Shown piece after piece: positions 35,620 through 47,250 of a stretch of 64,000 bases of DNA. A program made the position numbers and the translations under genes. This DNA is from Beta vulgaris subsp. vulgaris (Eukaryota; Streptophyta; Magnoliopsida; Caryophyllales; Amaranthaceae). The notes beneath the pieces were generated by a model. It saw only the letters and a program-made list of their open reading frames with translations, was not told the DNA's origin and searched no databases. Each line of letters starts with the position of its first letter. Position 1 is the stretch's first letter. The stretch spans positions 15,645,422-15,709,421 of the forward strand of contig NC_079210.1 of NCBI RefSeq assembly GCF_026745355.1, read 5' to 3'.

Positions 35620-35768
35620 ACATAGAAGTTGTAAAAAATAATACTTATCACATGAATATTACATCAATCATTTTAACAACAATAATATTAATAATCATTC
35701 TACAACGCACAAAACCACACAGCACACAATCATATTATCATCTCGTCAAAATTCTGACTTTAACATCT
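35620..35768. other. Remaining solo-LTR sequence, AT-rich
   Basis: Continuation of the host solo LTR to the right of the MULE. No gene. Confidence 0.4.
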
Positions 35769-36072
35769 TGTTTGGTAGAAAGAATTTGGAAGGAAAAGAA
35801 AGGAAGTGGAAGGAAATTTGTTGCTTTCTAATGTTTGGTTCATAAAAAAAATTAAGTGAAAAGAAATGAGAGGAATTGGAAGAAAAGACTCTTTAATAAA
35901 ATTTCACTTTTCTTTCCTCCCAAGAGTGGGGGATTTTGGGAGGAAAGAGAAAATTTATACCAAACATAGAAAGTTAAAGGTTTTTTTTCTTTCTCTTCCA
36001 TTCTTTTCTTTTCTTTTCTCTTCCCTTCCTTTTTCTTCACTTCCTTTTCTTTACTAAAAATAAACCAAACAC
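35769..36072. repeat. Foldback (MITE-like) element, purine/pyrimidine asymmetric
   Basis: The left end TGTTTGGTA and right end AAACCAAACA are inverted. The left arm is almost all purine (GGAAGGAAAAGAAAGGAAG) and the right arm almost all pyrimidine (TTTTCTTTTCTCTTCCC). A target duplication was not settled. Confidence 0.55.
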
Positions 36073-36209
36073 ACTATAATTAAATAGTATATAATCCTAA
36101 ACAACTTTCTAATAACCTTTTCCTAAAAACTATCGCGAAAGCTGTCGTTCTAGGACAATTACTAGTTACCTGAACCGTAAGACGAAGTGCAGAACTACAA
36201 TACTATGCG

Positions 36210-39200
36210 CTATGAAGCATGGGTACGGCACCCAGGGTCCGAATCCCGTACCGGGGACGGAGACGTCCTGGGTACGATACGGATTCGCCTAGGATTCGTA
36301 CCCAGGACGAATCCAAATACCGGGTACGGGTGTTATGTATGGGTACGGCTGAGGTGAGATCGGGGACGGGGCTGGGGACGTTTCTTAGAGTGAGCCCACG
36401 TACCCATCTAGTTTAATGAAATTTGAGAGCCCAAATATCATTTTCTAGGGTTTCAGATTTTCGCAAAAACCCAAATACTCTCTCAACTCACCTGAACTGG
36501 GAGTGCGAACTGCTTCGCTATCTCGCCGGACGCCGCCTCGCCGCCCGCCGTTCACCGGTCTTCCGTCGAGTCGCCGGTTTCTGAGTTTCTTCTCTCTCGT
36601 TTCTTCTCCTTTCACTCGCCGGTTTCTTCTCCTTTGTAGGACTGAAGGTCGACTCGTACTCGCAAAGTCGCAGCCAAGCGCCGGTTTTTCTTCTCCGTCG
36701 AAGTCGCCGGTAACTCGGTAAGCTTCTCTCACTCTCTCAGTTCTCTGTTCCTACTTTCGAATTTGCGTGGATGTATGTTTGGCGAGTTGGCAGACAGTTT
36801 GGTCTTTTTTTTCTTTTTTTTGTGGAGGTTTGTTTGCTTTTTTTTTTTTTAAGGATAAATGCAGTAAGTTAGTGACTTAGTTTAGTGTTAGTTTATTTAG
36901 TTTAATTGAGTGTTGATAATTGAATTGTTGTTGTGTTGATTCTGTTTTGATTGTTGAATGTTGGGTTGAATTGTTGTGTTGATTGTTGAATGTGTTTATT
37001 GAAAAATATGGCATCCCAATCTCAACAACAAAGTACTAATATTGGTAGCAGCACGGGTAGTGGGTCTGGTGCGGAATCAACGCAAAATGAGGGTTTCCTC
37101 CATTGTGGAGGTTTGTAACAAGACTTGAAAAACAAGGGGCGGTTGGTGAACATGGAAATATAGATGTAATTTTGTAATGAAAATCGAACATCTAGTTATT
37201 CTAGAGTTAGAGCCCATTTGCTTCAAATTAAGGGTCAAGGAATTGCATGTTGTAAGAAAGTGTCCCGTGTTGATAAACTTGAAATGCAAAAACTTGATGA
37301 TGAATATGAGACTAAGAAAACGGATTGGGACCTAGGGAAGTTCCTTTGCCTAGTGAATCTCTTTCTCATTTGGACTCCGATTCTACATTCAAGAAAAGAA
37401 AGTCTGAAAAATCACCTATTACTAGATGTTTTGGGATTGAAACTAGGGATCAATTGGATCAAGAAATTGCAAGGATGTTTTACACAGGAGGGTTGCCATT
37501 TAATCTTGCTAGGAATCCACACTATATGAGGGCCTTCACTTTTGCTGCCACCCATAATATGGCATGTTACAAACCTCCTGGTTACAACAAGCTTAGAACT
37601 ACATTACTTGTACAAGAAAAATCTAATGTAGAGAGGCTTATGATACCATTGAAATCAACTTGGAGAGAAAAAGGGGTAACAATTGTGACTGATGGATGGA
37701 GTGATCCAACAAGAAAACCTCTCATTAATTTCATGGCTACTTCTGGTAATGGTCCAATCTTTCTTAAAGCTGTGAATTGTTTTGGTGAAGTGAAAGATAA
37801 GTATTTCATTGCTAATCTTATGAAAGAAGTCATTCAAGAAGTAGGCATCAAAATGTTGTGCAAATCATAACTGACAATGCAGCAAATTGCAAAGGGGCGG
37901 GGGAGCTCATTGAGAGTGAGTTTCCTCACATTTATTGGACACCATGTGTTGTTCATACCCTTAATCTTGCTTTGAAGAATATTTGTCCGGCAAGGAATGT
38001 GAATAGCAATCATGAAACTTATGAAGAATGTAGTTGGGTCACAGAAATCCATGGAGATGCCATTCAAATTTAAAATTTCATCATGAACCACAACATAGAT
38101 TGGCCATGTTCCAAAGATTTTCTCCTCTTAAGTTGCTTTCCGTGGCCGATACTCGCTTTGCCTCCATTATTGTGATGCTTAAGAGATTTAAGCTCATCAA
38201 ACGAGGTCTTCAAGCCATGGTTATAAGTGATGAGTGGACTTCTTATATAGAAGAAGACATGGGGAAGGCAAACTTTGTGAAGGAGAAGATTGTGAATGAT
38301 GATTGGTGGGACAAACTTTCTTACATTGTTGATTTCACAAGGCCTATCTATGACATGATTAGGCATTGTGACACCGATAAACCATGCCTTCACTTAGTGT
38401 TGTGGGATTCTATGATTGAACAAGTGAAGCTTGAGATTTACAAAAAGAATGCCGTCCTCATTCGGAGTTTACCCTTTTTTCAGTGGTTTATGAAATCTTG
38501 GTAGCTCGTTGGGCAAAAAGCAACACTCCTCTCCATTGTTTAGCCCACTCCTTGAACCCGAGGTATATATTCTTTGGCATTCTTTTTATCTTGTTATATT
38601 TATACACAAATTTATAATCTTTTTTTTAAATATTGAAGGTTCTATAGTGATGAATGGCTACTTGGAGCTCCATCTAGAGTTGCTCCTCATAGAGATGGTG
38701 AAGTATCTTGAGAAAGAATGAAGTGCTTTCGTAGATTATTTGCACTTAGTGATGATGTTGGTAAAGTAATGGATGAATATGCACTATTCTCTATGAAGAG
38801 TGGACCTTTTGAGGATTTAACTTGTATTGAAAGGATGCATTCTATGGATCCTAAGAGTTGGTGGCAAACTTTGGAGCTCAAACTCCTCTCTCCAATCTTT
38901 GGCATTTAAAGTGCTTGGGCAACCTACTTCATCATCTTGTAGTGAGAAAAATTGGAGTACATATTCCTTCATTCACTCACTTAGGAGGAACAAGCTAAAT
39001 CCAAGTCGTGCACAAGATTTGGTTTTCATCCACAACAATCTTCGCCTTTTATCAAGGAATTCCGAAGAGTATTGGGAGCTTTACACTAAGATGTGGGATA
39101 TTGGTGGAGATGCATTTGATTCATTGGAGGATGCTGGGTTTCTAGAGTTTGCGGAACTCTCACTAGATGAGCCGGATTTAGAAAATGAGTTGCTTCTTGA

Positions 39201-39426
39201 AGATTGATGTGTTGCGATGTTGCCTTATCTAAGCTTTATCTAGTTTAAGACATTAAATTTAGTTGTTGTTTTATGTTATTTTTAACTTTGAACTATTTAT
39301 GTATGAATGTTTAATTTAGTTAATTTTTTTTTTTGCCGAATCCATGCCGTACCCGTTTTTTGCAATTTTGATTTTGCCGTTTTCCGTCCCCGTACCCGTC
39401 CCCGTACCCGTTTCCGTGCAACATAG
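36210..39426 (+). mobile_element. hAT transposon, 3.2 kb, decayed
   Basis: Flanked by perfect 8-bp duplications ACTATGCG (36202-36209, 39427-39434). Ends are imperfect inverted repeats: CTATGAAGCATGGGTACGG on the left against CTATGTTGCACGGAAACGG read inward from the right. Both subterminal regions are rich in GTACCCG/CGGGTAC words (36225-36400, 39345-39415). It holds one transposase gene at 37008-39207. Confidence 0.92.
37008..39207 (+). pseudogene. hAT-family transposase, frameshifted
   Basis: Cut-and-paste transposase remnant. The ATG at 37008 opens a Ser/Gly-rich N-terminus. A BED-type zinc finger follows in another frame (LWRFVTRLEKQG, then YSRVRAHLLQIKGQGIACC at about 37200) and has lost its cysteine pair. 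The catalytic part (37560-37990) has VTDGWSDPTRKPLINF and [14 protein letters not shown], the DUF659-type region with probable acidic catalytic residues. 38034-38504 continues the helical domain. A likely intron lies near 38562-38637 (GTATAT...TTGAAG). The C-terminal dimerisation domain is at 38900-39207 (SEKNWSTYSFIHSLRRNKL), ending in a TGA. At least four frame breaks. A leader-like region of 5'UTR type lies at 36420-37007. Confidence 0.85.
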
Positions 39427-39434
39427 ACTATGCG

Positions 39435-40067
39435 TGCTCTCCCTTGATGGTGATCGTCCTCCAAATCGCTTTCTAATGCACCAAGAACTTCAACTAATAG
39501 AAGAATTTAAAGATGTAGAATTAACAAAGAACAAGTGTAGCAAGTTTATAGATGACGAAGAGATGGAAATTTTCTCACAAAAGATTCAAAAATGGCGTGT
39601 GAAGTGATGGCAAAGGTGCTGAAAATTTCTGACTAAAAATCAAATTTAAGCTCAAGGGAAAAAAGGATTAAGGAAGGACTAGTGAAGGAATAGGGACTCC
39701 AAAGGTTTGCTTTGTGAGATTCAAAAACTCTTTAACCACCTCCAACCCTGCTGAATTTCCGCCAGCCATAATGCACAAGTGATTAATATATTTTCATTAC
39801 TTGTGATGGTCCAAAAAGAAAATAAAAATGCTACGTGACCGCATTTTAAGTGCTTAAATAATTAACGAAACTAATATAATCCTTAAATAGATAACTCACC
39901 ACTATGTATAAGATATATAACTATAATATATCATGAAAAGATTAATACCAACAAGAAAATACACGCTCGAAATATTCTAATAATAAAATATTTAGTTTTT
40001 AACTAGAATATACTAATTTAGTATAATTAAACGCGGAAAATTAAGAGTATAAATACGGGGTGTTACA
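39435..40067. other. Right part of the solo LTR
   Basis: Remaining LTR sequence after the hAT element, AT-rich, ending GTATAAATACGGGGTGTTACA across 40047-40067. The short ORF near 39344-39607 spans the hAT boundary and is chance. Confidence 0.5.
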
Positions 40068-40072
40068 GTGTG

Positions 40073-40331
40073 AGAGAGAAATTTAGTTCAGTAATATTCT
40101 CTCTCTCCTTGAATTCTATTTCAATAGTATGACTAGGGTATATATGCCAAAATGTTGTTAAAGTTTGGAAGAAAATTGACAATATCTAAGTAGTTACTAC
40201 CAATCCGGTCAAAAAAAATTACCACTTAATAATATGGTAGTAGATAAGTATTTGTTTCAATCTTAATTAGTTTGTTAGCTTCAAACATGGTACGACTTTT
40301 CCGGATTGGGTCATGGGCCACTGTTTTACTA
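40073..40331. other. Short AT-rich spacer
   Basis: CT/AG-rich at 40068-40120, otherwise unremarkable. No gene. Confidence 0.35.
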
Positions 40332-40457
40332 CGTACCCATATGTCCGCGTATTCGAAGAACAAGGTACTCATATATCTGTGTATCCGAAAAACAAGGTAC
40401 CCATATATCCGTGTATCCGAAAAACAAGGTACCCATATGTCCTAGTATCCGATATGA
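40332..40457. repeat. Tandem repeat, four units of 32 bp
   Basis: Units start at 40332, 40364, 40396 and 40428, each of the form GGTACCCATAT-TCCG-GTATCCGAA-AACAA. Units 2 and 3 are nearly identical, unit 4 is truncated. Confidence 0.85.
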
Positions 40458-40482
40458 ACACCTATAGCTGGCAAAACAAACC

Positions 40483-41599
40483 TGATATGAATCCGGTTAG
40501 GGATCCTAGCTTAAGTTTTCACAAGCTTCACTCACTTATGATTGCTTAAGGGTTCTAAAACAAATTAAAGGCTTCACTCACCTTAAACCTATTTTAGGAA
40601 GGGGTTTAGATTGATTAGTTTGGCTTCACTCACCAACTAAAACAACCTAACTTAAACTAAGCTTCACTCACTTAGATTAAGGGTTTTATGTTTAAGTTTA
40701 CTCCTTAAACACAAGAAAAACTTGGATAAATACCTCTAAATTTTAATAAGCAACAAGCTCACTTTTTCATTCCAATCTGATTTTTATTGATAACCCAAGT
40801 TACATATATATAGTACATAGATTGAAAGACTTACTACAAAAATCCCCTAAGGCTGCCGTAGCTTCCTTCCTTGCTTCCCTTGGTTGTGAAGCTTCATTTA
40901 GAGGTCCAATGGGATCATTTCCTTCACTTGAAGACTCCTCCTTTCAAGAGAACTCATCATTGCTGCAGCACACCTACTTGGACATCCAACTTGGCACAAT
41001 TACATCCTAGGCTAAGTAAGAGTACAACCGGTTTACAAGTAACATGTTACAAAACTGATTTTTGGAGCTAAGTAGCTAACTATTACAATTAGTGAAAGTA
41101 AATCATGTTTAGGACTAAACTAACACTAATTAAACATAAGCACCTCAAGCACACACCTCCCTAACTCCCTTGGGCAGTTGCTTGCTTCCTTACTTAGCTT
41201 CTCCTCCTTCCTTTGTTAAAATCAGTGAAACAACGTCTCAAAGGAAAGGCTGCTGTTACTTCGTTTCTTCATGAAATGTAACCAAATTTGGTAGGATTAA
41301 ACTTCAAGATGTTAGCAATCCACCAAAAAAAGAATCTCTAGAAAATTCGTTGTAGATTGTTCACAATTACCAAAATGATTTTTCTGCGCCAGAATAACCA
41401 AGAGAACGTCTTCTCTTCTAAGCTAATCTAAGAGTTTAAGCTTAATCTAACTAGCACAAATGGTGATTAGTGCCAATTAGTTACAAAACAAAGCTATTCC
41501 TTTAACAAATTACAAATCAAGCTAAATCAAACACAAAAGTCAGTTTAAAACAAAAATGATCCAAATAACCAAAATGAGATGCGATTGAGATACGCATCA
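40483..41599 (-). repeat. 3' LTR of gag-only element (minus strand)
   Basis: 1117 bp, plus-strand ends TGATATGAATCC and ATACGCATCA. About 20 differences from the other copy. The internal side is met by the polypurine tract at 41600-41613. Confidence 0.92.
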
Positions 41600-41627
41600 T
41601 TCCCCCTTTCTTGAAAAGAACTTGTCC

Positions 41628-43577
41628 TCAAGTTCCATAATCAAAGCATGGCACAAGATCACTTGCTGCAAGAGAAGCTATAACACCCTTTCCAAGCATG
41701 ACTTGAAAGGTATCATAGTTTTCTCGGTGTACAATCTCGAATGGTCCTTCTTCGATCGGTTCATCCTTTCCTTTGTTGTTGTTGTGGAACTTTTGTGCAC
41801 TTAAGGATAGAAATACATAATCTCCTATATCAAAAGGAGGTTTTCGTGTCATTTGCAGTAGGTGTTCTTTCTTCTTTTCCTTTCTTTGCTTCCTGTTTAG
41901 ATCAATCTCATCATGGTTAGTAAGTGAAATAACTTTCTTTACCTCAATAACCTTTGGAACCATCTTAGGAGGGAGTGGTTTAAGGCCGATTCTTCTTCCT
42001 TCATGTAGTACTGAAACTACATTCTTCCTCCCCATGTATATCACATCACGATCAAACAACCATGGACGCCCAAGTAACAAGGCACAAGCATCCATTGGGA
42101 CCACATCACACCACGCTTCATCTTTAAATTCGCCAATTTCAAATGAAACTAAGGCCTGTTTTGAAACCGTAACACCACCATCATTTGTGAGCCAATTGAG
42201 CTTGTATGGAGCCGTGTGTTCTCTAGTTTCAAGCTGCAAAGTTTCAACCATCTTCTTGGAACAAGCATTAGTACACGATCCATTGTCAACTATCACCGAG
42301 CAGCTTCGTCCATTCACTAAGCACCGAGTTTGGAACAAATTCTCTCTTTGGGCTGAATCTTCTAAGGGACTTGCTTGGACATGTAACACCTTCCTTAGAA
42401 CAAGTGTTTCATGATCCGGGGCTGCCTCTAATAAAGGCTGGTTGTCAAAATTCTCGAACTCATCTAACCCACCTTCTTGTTCCACGTCTTTCCCCTTTGT
42501 CATTAAAGCATAACGAGCATCCTCCTCTTCTAAAGTTAAATAGGCCATAGAAGTCATCACCCTCCTGTTTGGACATTCGGACTTGTAGTGTCCCCTTCCT
42601 TGACAACTAAAACACTTAACTTCATCTCTATTAGTTCTTGGAACTCTCCCATGAATTTCAGTTTTAGAAGTCTCGACCACGCCCTTGCCTTTGTCCATAA
42701 TTTCAGATTTTTCAACTTGCTTGACAATTTCAGTTTTATGAGCATAATTAGGACGAAATGATTTTATCTTAGAGGTCTTTATTTGCCTTTCTACTTTTAC
42801 AGCAAGCTCACACACTTCATCAAAAGAAAAATAAGGTTGTAATTCTACCTTATTACAGATTTCCAGAACTAAGCCTACAAGAAATTTAGAGATTTTTTGC
42901 TCTTCTACATCTTTACAATCACAAGCTAGAGATAATCTCTCAAATTCTTTTATATAGTCTTCTACACTCAGGCTATGTTGATGTAAAGTGTTGTATTTGT
43001 GGTACAAATCTTGTTTATAAGTCCTAGGAACAAAACGTTTTTTCATTTTTTGTTTCAACAATCCCCATGACTTAATCTTTTCTTTTCCTTCTCTTTCTCT
43101 TCTCATTTGCATATTATCATACCATAAGGAAGCTAGCCTAGACAACTTAAGAACAGCATAGGTAAAGCATTTATAGTCATCAATACCTTTGTGTTCAAAG
43201 ATTCTTTCAATCTTCCTTTCCCATTCTAGGTACACCTCCGGATCCAAGGTTCCATCGAACTCCGGGAGATCTCCGAGCTTAACTTCATCTTCCTTCTTGT
43301 AATAGCTCCTCACTTCTGAATCTCCAGTAGTCTTGGTTTCCAAGGATTGGACTTTGCCATAGAGATGAGCAATCTCTTCATAAAGCTTGGCAAAACCCTC
43401 CAACACTTTAGTTTCAAAATCTGCCATTTTTTTCCAGAAACTTTGGGTCGAAAGTTTTGTGCGACTGTGAACTCGTGACAACTCTGATTGACACGAAAGT
43501 TTGACACAAGAAAGATCAAGATGTTTTCTTTCTACAGCCAAAATTTCATACAATTCCAACACTACACGTACCTCCAC
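41628..43577 (-). CDS. Intact gag-protease-integrase-tail fusion ORF of gag-only retrotransposon
   Basis: 649 residues, uninterrupted. Met51 (MADFETK) may be the true start, since the first 50 residues lie just past the primer site and look like leader. The retrotransposon gag domain covers about 101-265 (FDGTLDPEVYLEWERKIERI). A CX2CX4HX4C knuckle is at 322-335. An aspartic-protease-like domain spans about 415-535, with VDNGS at 430-434 (Asn in place of the usual Thr/Ser after the catalytic Asp) and LLGRPW at 501-506. The final 100 residues hold FDIGDYVFL (582-590) and EEGPFEIV (609-616), like the C-terminal segment of gypsy integrases. RT, RNase H and the catalytic integrase are absent. Probable role: particle protein mobilised by a helper element. 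Confidence 0.9.
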   Translation of the reverse strand: MEVRVVLELYEILAVERKHLDLSCVKLSCQSELSRVHSRTKLSTQSFWKKMADFETKVLEGFAKLYEEIAHLYGKVQSLETKTTGDSEVRSYYKKEDEVKLGDLPEFDGTLDPEVYLEWERKIERIFEHKGIDDYKCFTYAVLKLSRLASLWYDNMQMRREREGKEKIKSWGLLKQKMKKRFVPRTYKQDLYHKYNTLHQHSLSVEDYIKEFERLSLACDCKDVEEQKISKFLVGLVLEICNKVELQPYFSFDEVCELAVKVERQIKTSKIKSFRPNYAHKTEIVKQVEKSEIMDKGKGVVETSKTEIHGRVPRTNRDEVKCFSCQGRGHYKSECPNRRVMTSMAYLTLEEEDARYALMTKGKDVEQEGGLDEFENFDNQPLLEAAPDHETLVLRKVLHVQASPLEDSAQRENLFQTRCLVNGRSCSVIVDNGSCTNACSKKMVETLQLETREHTAPYKLNWLTNDGGVTVSKQALVSFEIGEFKDEAWCDVVPMDACALLLGRPWLFDRDVIYMGRKNVVSVLHEGRRIGLKPLPPKMVPKVIEVKKVISLTNHDEIDLNRKQRKEKKKEHLLQMTRKPPFDIGDYVFLSLSAQKFHNNNKGKDEPIEEGPFEIVHRENYDTFQVMLGKGVIASLAASDLVPCFDYGT

Positions 43578-43599
43578 GCGCCGCTGTAGTGAGACTACA

Positions 43600-43610
43600 C
43601 TCTGATACCA
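43600..43610 (-). other. Primer-binding site, initiator tRNA-Met type
   Basis: On the minus strand TGGTATCAGAG, two bases after the 5' LTR edge at 43613. Standard plant tRNA-iMet site; supports the minus-strand orientation. Confidence 0.88.
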
Positions 43611-44310
43611 ATTGATATGAATCCGGTTAGGGATCCTAGCTTAAGTTTTCACAAGCTTCACTCACTTATGATTGCTTAAGGGTTCTAAAACAAATTAAAG
43701 GCTTCACTCACCTTAAACCTATTTTAGGAAAGGGTTTAGATTGATTAGTTTGGCTTCACTCACCAACTAAAACAACCTAACTTAAACTAAGCTTCACTCA
43801 CTTAGATTAAGGATTTTATGTTTAAGTTTACTCCTTAAACACAAGAAAAACTTGGATAAATACCTCCAAATTTTAATAAGCAACAAGCTCACTTTTTCAT
43901 TCCAATCTGATTTTTATTGATAACCCAAGTTACTATATATAGTACATAGATTGAAAGACTTACTACAAAAATCCCCTAAGGCTGCCGTAGATTCCTTCCT
44001 TGCTTCCCTTGGTTGTGAAGCTTCATTTAGAGGTCCAATGGGATCATTTCCTTCACTTGAAGACTCCTCCTTTTAAGAGAACTCATCATTGCTGCAGCAC
44101 ACCTACTTGGACATCCAACTTGGCACAATTACATCCTAGGCTAAGTAAGAGTACAACCGGTTTACAAGTAACATGTTACAAAACTGATTTTTGGAGCTAA
44201 GTAGCTAACTATTATAATTAGTAAAAGTAAAGCATGTTTAGGACTAAACTAACACTAATTAAACATAATCACCTCAAGCACACACCTCCCTAACTCCCTT
44301 GGGCAGCTGC

Positions 44311-45426
44311 TGAAGCATATGCATTTGACCTGATCTTGAAATTATTCATAAGTTTGTTTAATTTCTGGGTTTGGTTAATATTGAGGATTATTAAGGTCTT
44401 TAAGGGCTTAAATTGTCCTAATCAAGGTGATAACAAGCTTAACTAGCTCGGTTTGTCCTAAAACTCTACTTAAGCATCTTAATTAGGTTAATCATTGGTT
44501 AATCTCTACTTAAGCAAGATTAACTAATACTAATGACACCTTAATCATCATTATGTATTGGTAATCAAGTTTAGTAAGTGATTAAGTAGCCTAATTACAT
44601 GTTTAAGCTAAGCTAATCATGTTTAGAGTTAAGCTAGTTTAGCTCCTTGTAATCCGGTTTCTAAGCAAGCTTTAGGAGATGTTTTTGCTGCTTTTGGATG
44701 CCACCCCAGCTTATTGAAGACTTAAGGAAGTTTAGAAGACCATGTGAAGTTCACATGGGCAAAAGAAGCCATATCAAATGAGAATAGAAGACTTCATGGC
44801 AAGGAAACAAGCTGCCAGTTACACGTTCCAGCAGCCTCTTTTCTTCTGTTTTGGGCAATGATCATTCCTTCTCCAATTGGCTTGAGCTTTTGAGATATTT
44901 ACTTTAAGATATGTATTTTAATTCCAATTGGTAGTTCTTCTGTTTTCACTCGTCCAATAGGGTAGCTAAGCTAATTATTAGAGTGTGCTGTAATGGTTGT
45001 AATTTTTGTTTCTTGTATTTTATTAGCCTAGTTGGCATAGCTAAAGTCGTCCAAATGAGCTGATTTTTGGACATGTTGTAGCCATATAAGTTAGCTTTGT
45101 ACTCCTTTTGGAATTAGATATTTGAATGAAAATTGAGAGTTTTATGCTCAAAATACTAGCTGTGTGCTAGTGTTCTACCGGTCAGTTTAGACCTTTATCA
45201 AATCTTTGCTTAATTTCTTCACTTAAACGTTGATTTAGTGATTGAACTCAAAAGTAGACTCAAGTAGAAGCTTATTGTTATAGTTAGTCTTTGATTGGTG
45301 GTATTTGGGTTAGTGAAAGTGGTGGTTGTTCAATTTGATTGAACCGGTTTGATACAAACATTTATGTTCTCTTTCTTTGTTCTTGCTTACTTTGAATGCT
45401 CTTGAATGCTTAATCAATATGTATCA
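44311..45426 (+). repeat. 5' LTR of inner gag-only element
   Basis: 1116 bp. Compared with the 3' copy it lacks many single bases (for example GCTGCTTTTGG versus GCTGCCTTTTGG), while substitutions are few. Confidence 0.92.
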
Positions 45427-45428
45427 TT

Positions 45429-45440
45429 TGGTATCAGAGC
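45429..45440 (+). other. Primer-binding site, initiator tRNA-Met type
   Basis: TGGTATCAGAGC two bases after the 5' LTR. Confidence 0.9.
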
Positions 45441-45596
45441 TGTAGGTTGATTAAGAGCATTCTAATTCATCCCTTAAACACATTAAACACACATACAAAA
45501 CCCAAACACAATCCCCCCCAAAACCGAACCTAATTCTAAGCCAAACACACTTCTTTTCTTCTTTCTAGCCTAACTTTCATTGAGGTTGAATCAATC

Positions 45597-47250
45597 ATGA
45601 GTGGAGGTGAAGAAAATCAGTTTAGAAGGGGCATGAACTTGAGTGAAGCAAGGTTGGTAGGAGTGGAGAATCAAATAGCCACTTTGAGTGAACAAATGGC
45701 TAATTTGATGACTGTTGTTAGAGAGGGGTTTAGAGGACCTTTAAGGAGAGAAAATGTGGAGGATGAAGGTGTAGCCTTATGATGAGTGATGAGAGGTTGT
45801 CTCTGAAGTCTTCAAGACTAGGAGAAAGCCACGAAAAGTGAGATATTTAGAGACATTAAGTTAGAAGTTCCTGAGTTTGATGGAAACCTTAATCCAGATG
45901 TTTATTTGGAGTGGGTTTCAAGGTGTGATAGGATCTTTGAACTTAAGGAGTATGATGATAAAGGCTTTCAAGGTTGCTGTAGCTAAGCTAAAGGGGTATG
46001 CATCCCTTTGGTGGGAGAATGTTGTTTTAGCTAGAAGTAGAAAACATAAGCCTAAGATTAAGAGTTGGATTAAACTTAAGAAAAAAAATGAAAGAGAAGT
46101 TTTTACCTTCTACTTATACTCTTGATTTGTATAACCAACTTGCTGCATTGTCTCAAGATCATAAAGAGTGGAACATTACATACATGAGTTTGAAAATTGA
46201 TGATGAAACTTGATGTACAAGAGGGAGGAGCAAACATGCACGTTTCTAGGAGGTTAGAAAAGGACATTAGGAGGAAGGTGGAGTTACAACCTTATTCTAC
46301 CTTGGATGAACTCTTTAAGCTTGCTTTAAAAGTGAAACACATCAAGGAGAAGAAAAGAAGATGGCTGGAAGATAACAAGGAGGAAGACTCATCTTACACT
46401 CCACAAGATGAACCAAAGAAGCTCACAAAGAAGGAGGATGTCAAGTGCTACAAATGCCAAGGTTATGGCCATTATGCAACAAAATGTCCTAACAAGAGAG
46501 TCATGACTCTTGTAGACATTCAAGCCATAGAAGAAGAAGCATCCAAGCAACAAGAAGAAGAGGAGCAGGTGGAAGAAGTGGTGATTGAACCAATCCAAGA
46601 AGGTCCATTACTCATAACAAGAAGATTACTCCATGAAGAGGGGTGCTCCAAAGGCCTCACGAAAAGGGAGCAGATTTTCAAGACAAGTTGTGAAGTGGAA
46701 AGCAAGAAATGTTACTTGTGATAGATAGTGGGAGTTGCGCCAATCTAGTATCCTTAAACATGGTTAAGGAAATGAAGCTTCCATTGATCCAGCATCCAAA
46801 ACCCTACCTTCTTCAATGGGTTAATCATGAAACTTCAATTGAAATTTCTAACCAAGCACTAATTTGTTTTTCTTTTGGCAGCTATTATGAAGATAAAGTG
46901 CTTTGTGATGTGTTACCCATGGAGGCTTGTGAAATCTTATTAGGAAGGCCTTGGATGTATGATAGGCGGTGCAACATGATGGTTATGAATTGAAAACACT
47001 TATAGCCTCAAAACAAACCATCAATCCATTACACTTGAACCATTCATTTTGAAACCAAAATCCACTGAAAATAGTGAGCTACATGAAAACAATTTGAGTG
47101 CAAACCTTATACCAATAAAAGAAAAGACTGAAAAAAAGAAAAACCAAGAAAGAATTCAAGAAGGGGAGTGCACTAACAATAAATTTCATGTTTCAGGTGA
47201 AAAAGAGAACAAGATTCGAGGACGAATCTTACTTCAAGAAGGGGAGAATG
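45597..47250 (+). pseudogene. Gag-protease of inner gag-only element, frameshifted
   Basis: The ATG at 45597 starts a short frame (MSGGEENQFRRGMNLSEARL) with a coiled-coil-like stretch, ending at a TGA about 60 codons later. Gag-domain pieces follow in other frames (ASLWWENVVLARSRKHKPKI near 46000). A CX2CX4HX4C knuckle CYKCQGYGHYATKC is at about 46447-46488. A protease-like part (VIDSGSCANLVS near 46713, ILLGRPW near 46938) lies in a third frame. The terminal segment RGRILLQEGENE ends at the 3' LTR edge. Homologous to the outer element's protein but inactivated by several frame changes. Confidence 0.85.

Larger units (their letters stand above)
32899..40067. mobile_element. Solo LTR with two DNA transposons inside it
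   Basis: Starts TGTATAACACTCCG and ends CGGGGTGTTACA, mutually inverted tips, and is flanked by GTGTG on both sides (32894-32898, 40068-40072). After removing the Mutator-like (1156 bp with one duplication) and hAT (3225 bp with one duplication) insertions, about 2.8 kb remains, with no primer site, internal coding or second LTR. The TGTAACACCCCG-type tip is common among plant Ty3/gypsy chromoviruses; orientation and lineage were not determined. Confidence 0.8.

Noticed and set aside
39344..39607. 87-codon ORF
   Set aside because: It spans the hAT right end and the target duplication, so it is a chance fusion.
40332..40457. CRISPR-like array of 32-bp repeats
   Set aside because: Units are directly adjacent with no spacers, and the genome is a plant; it is a short tandem repeat.
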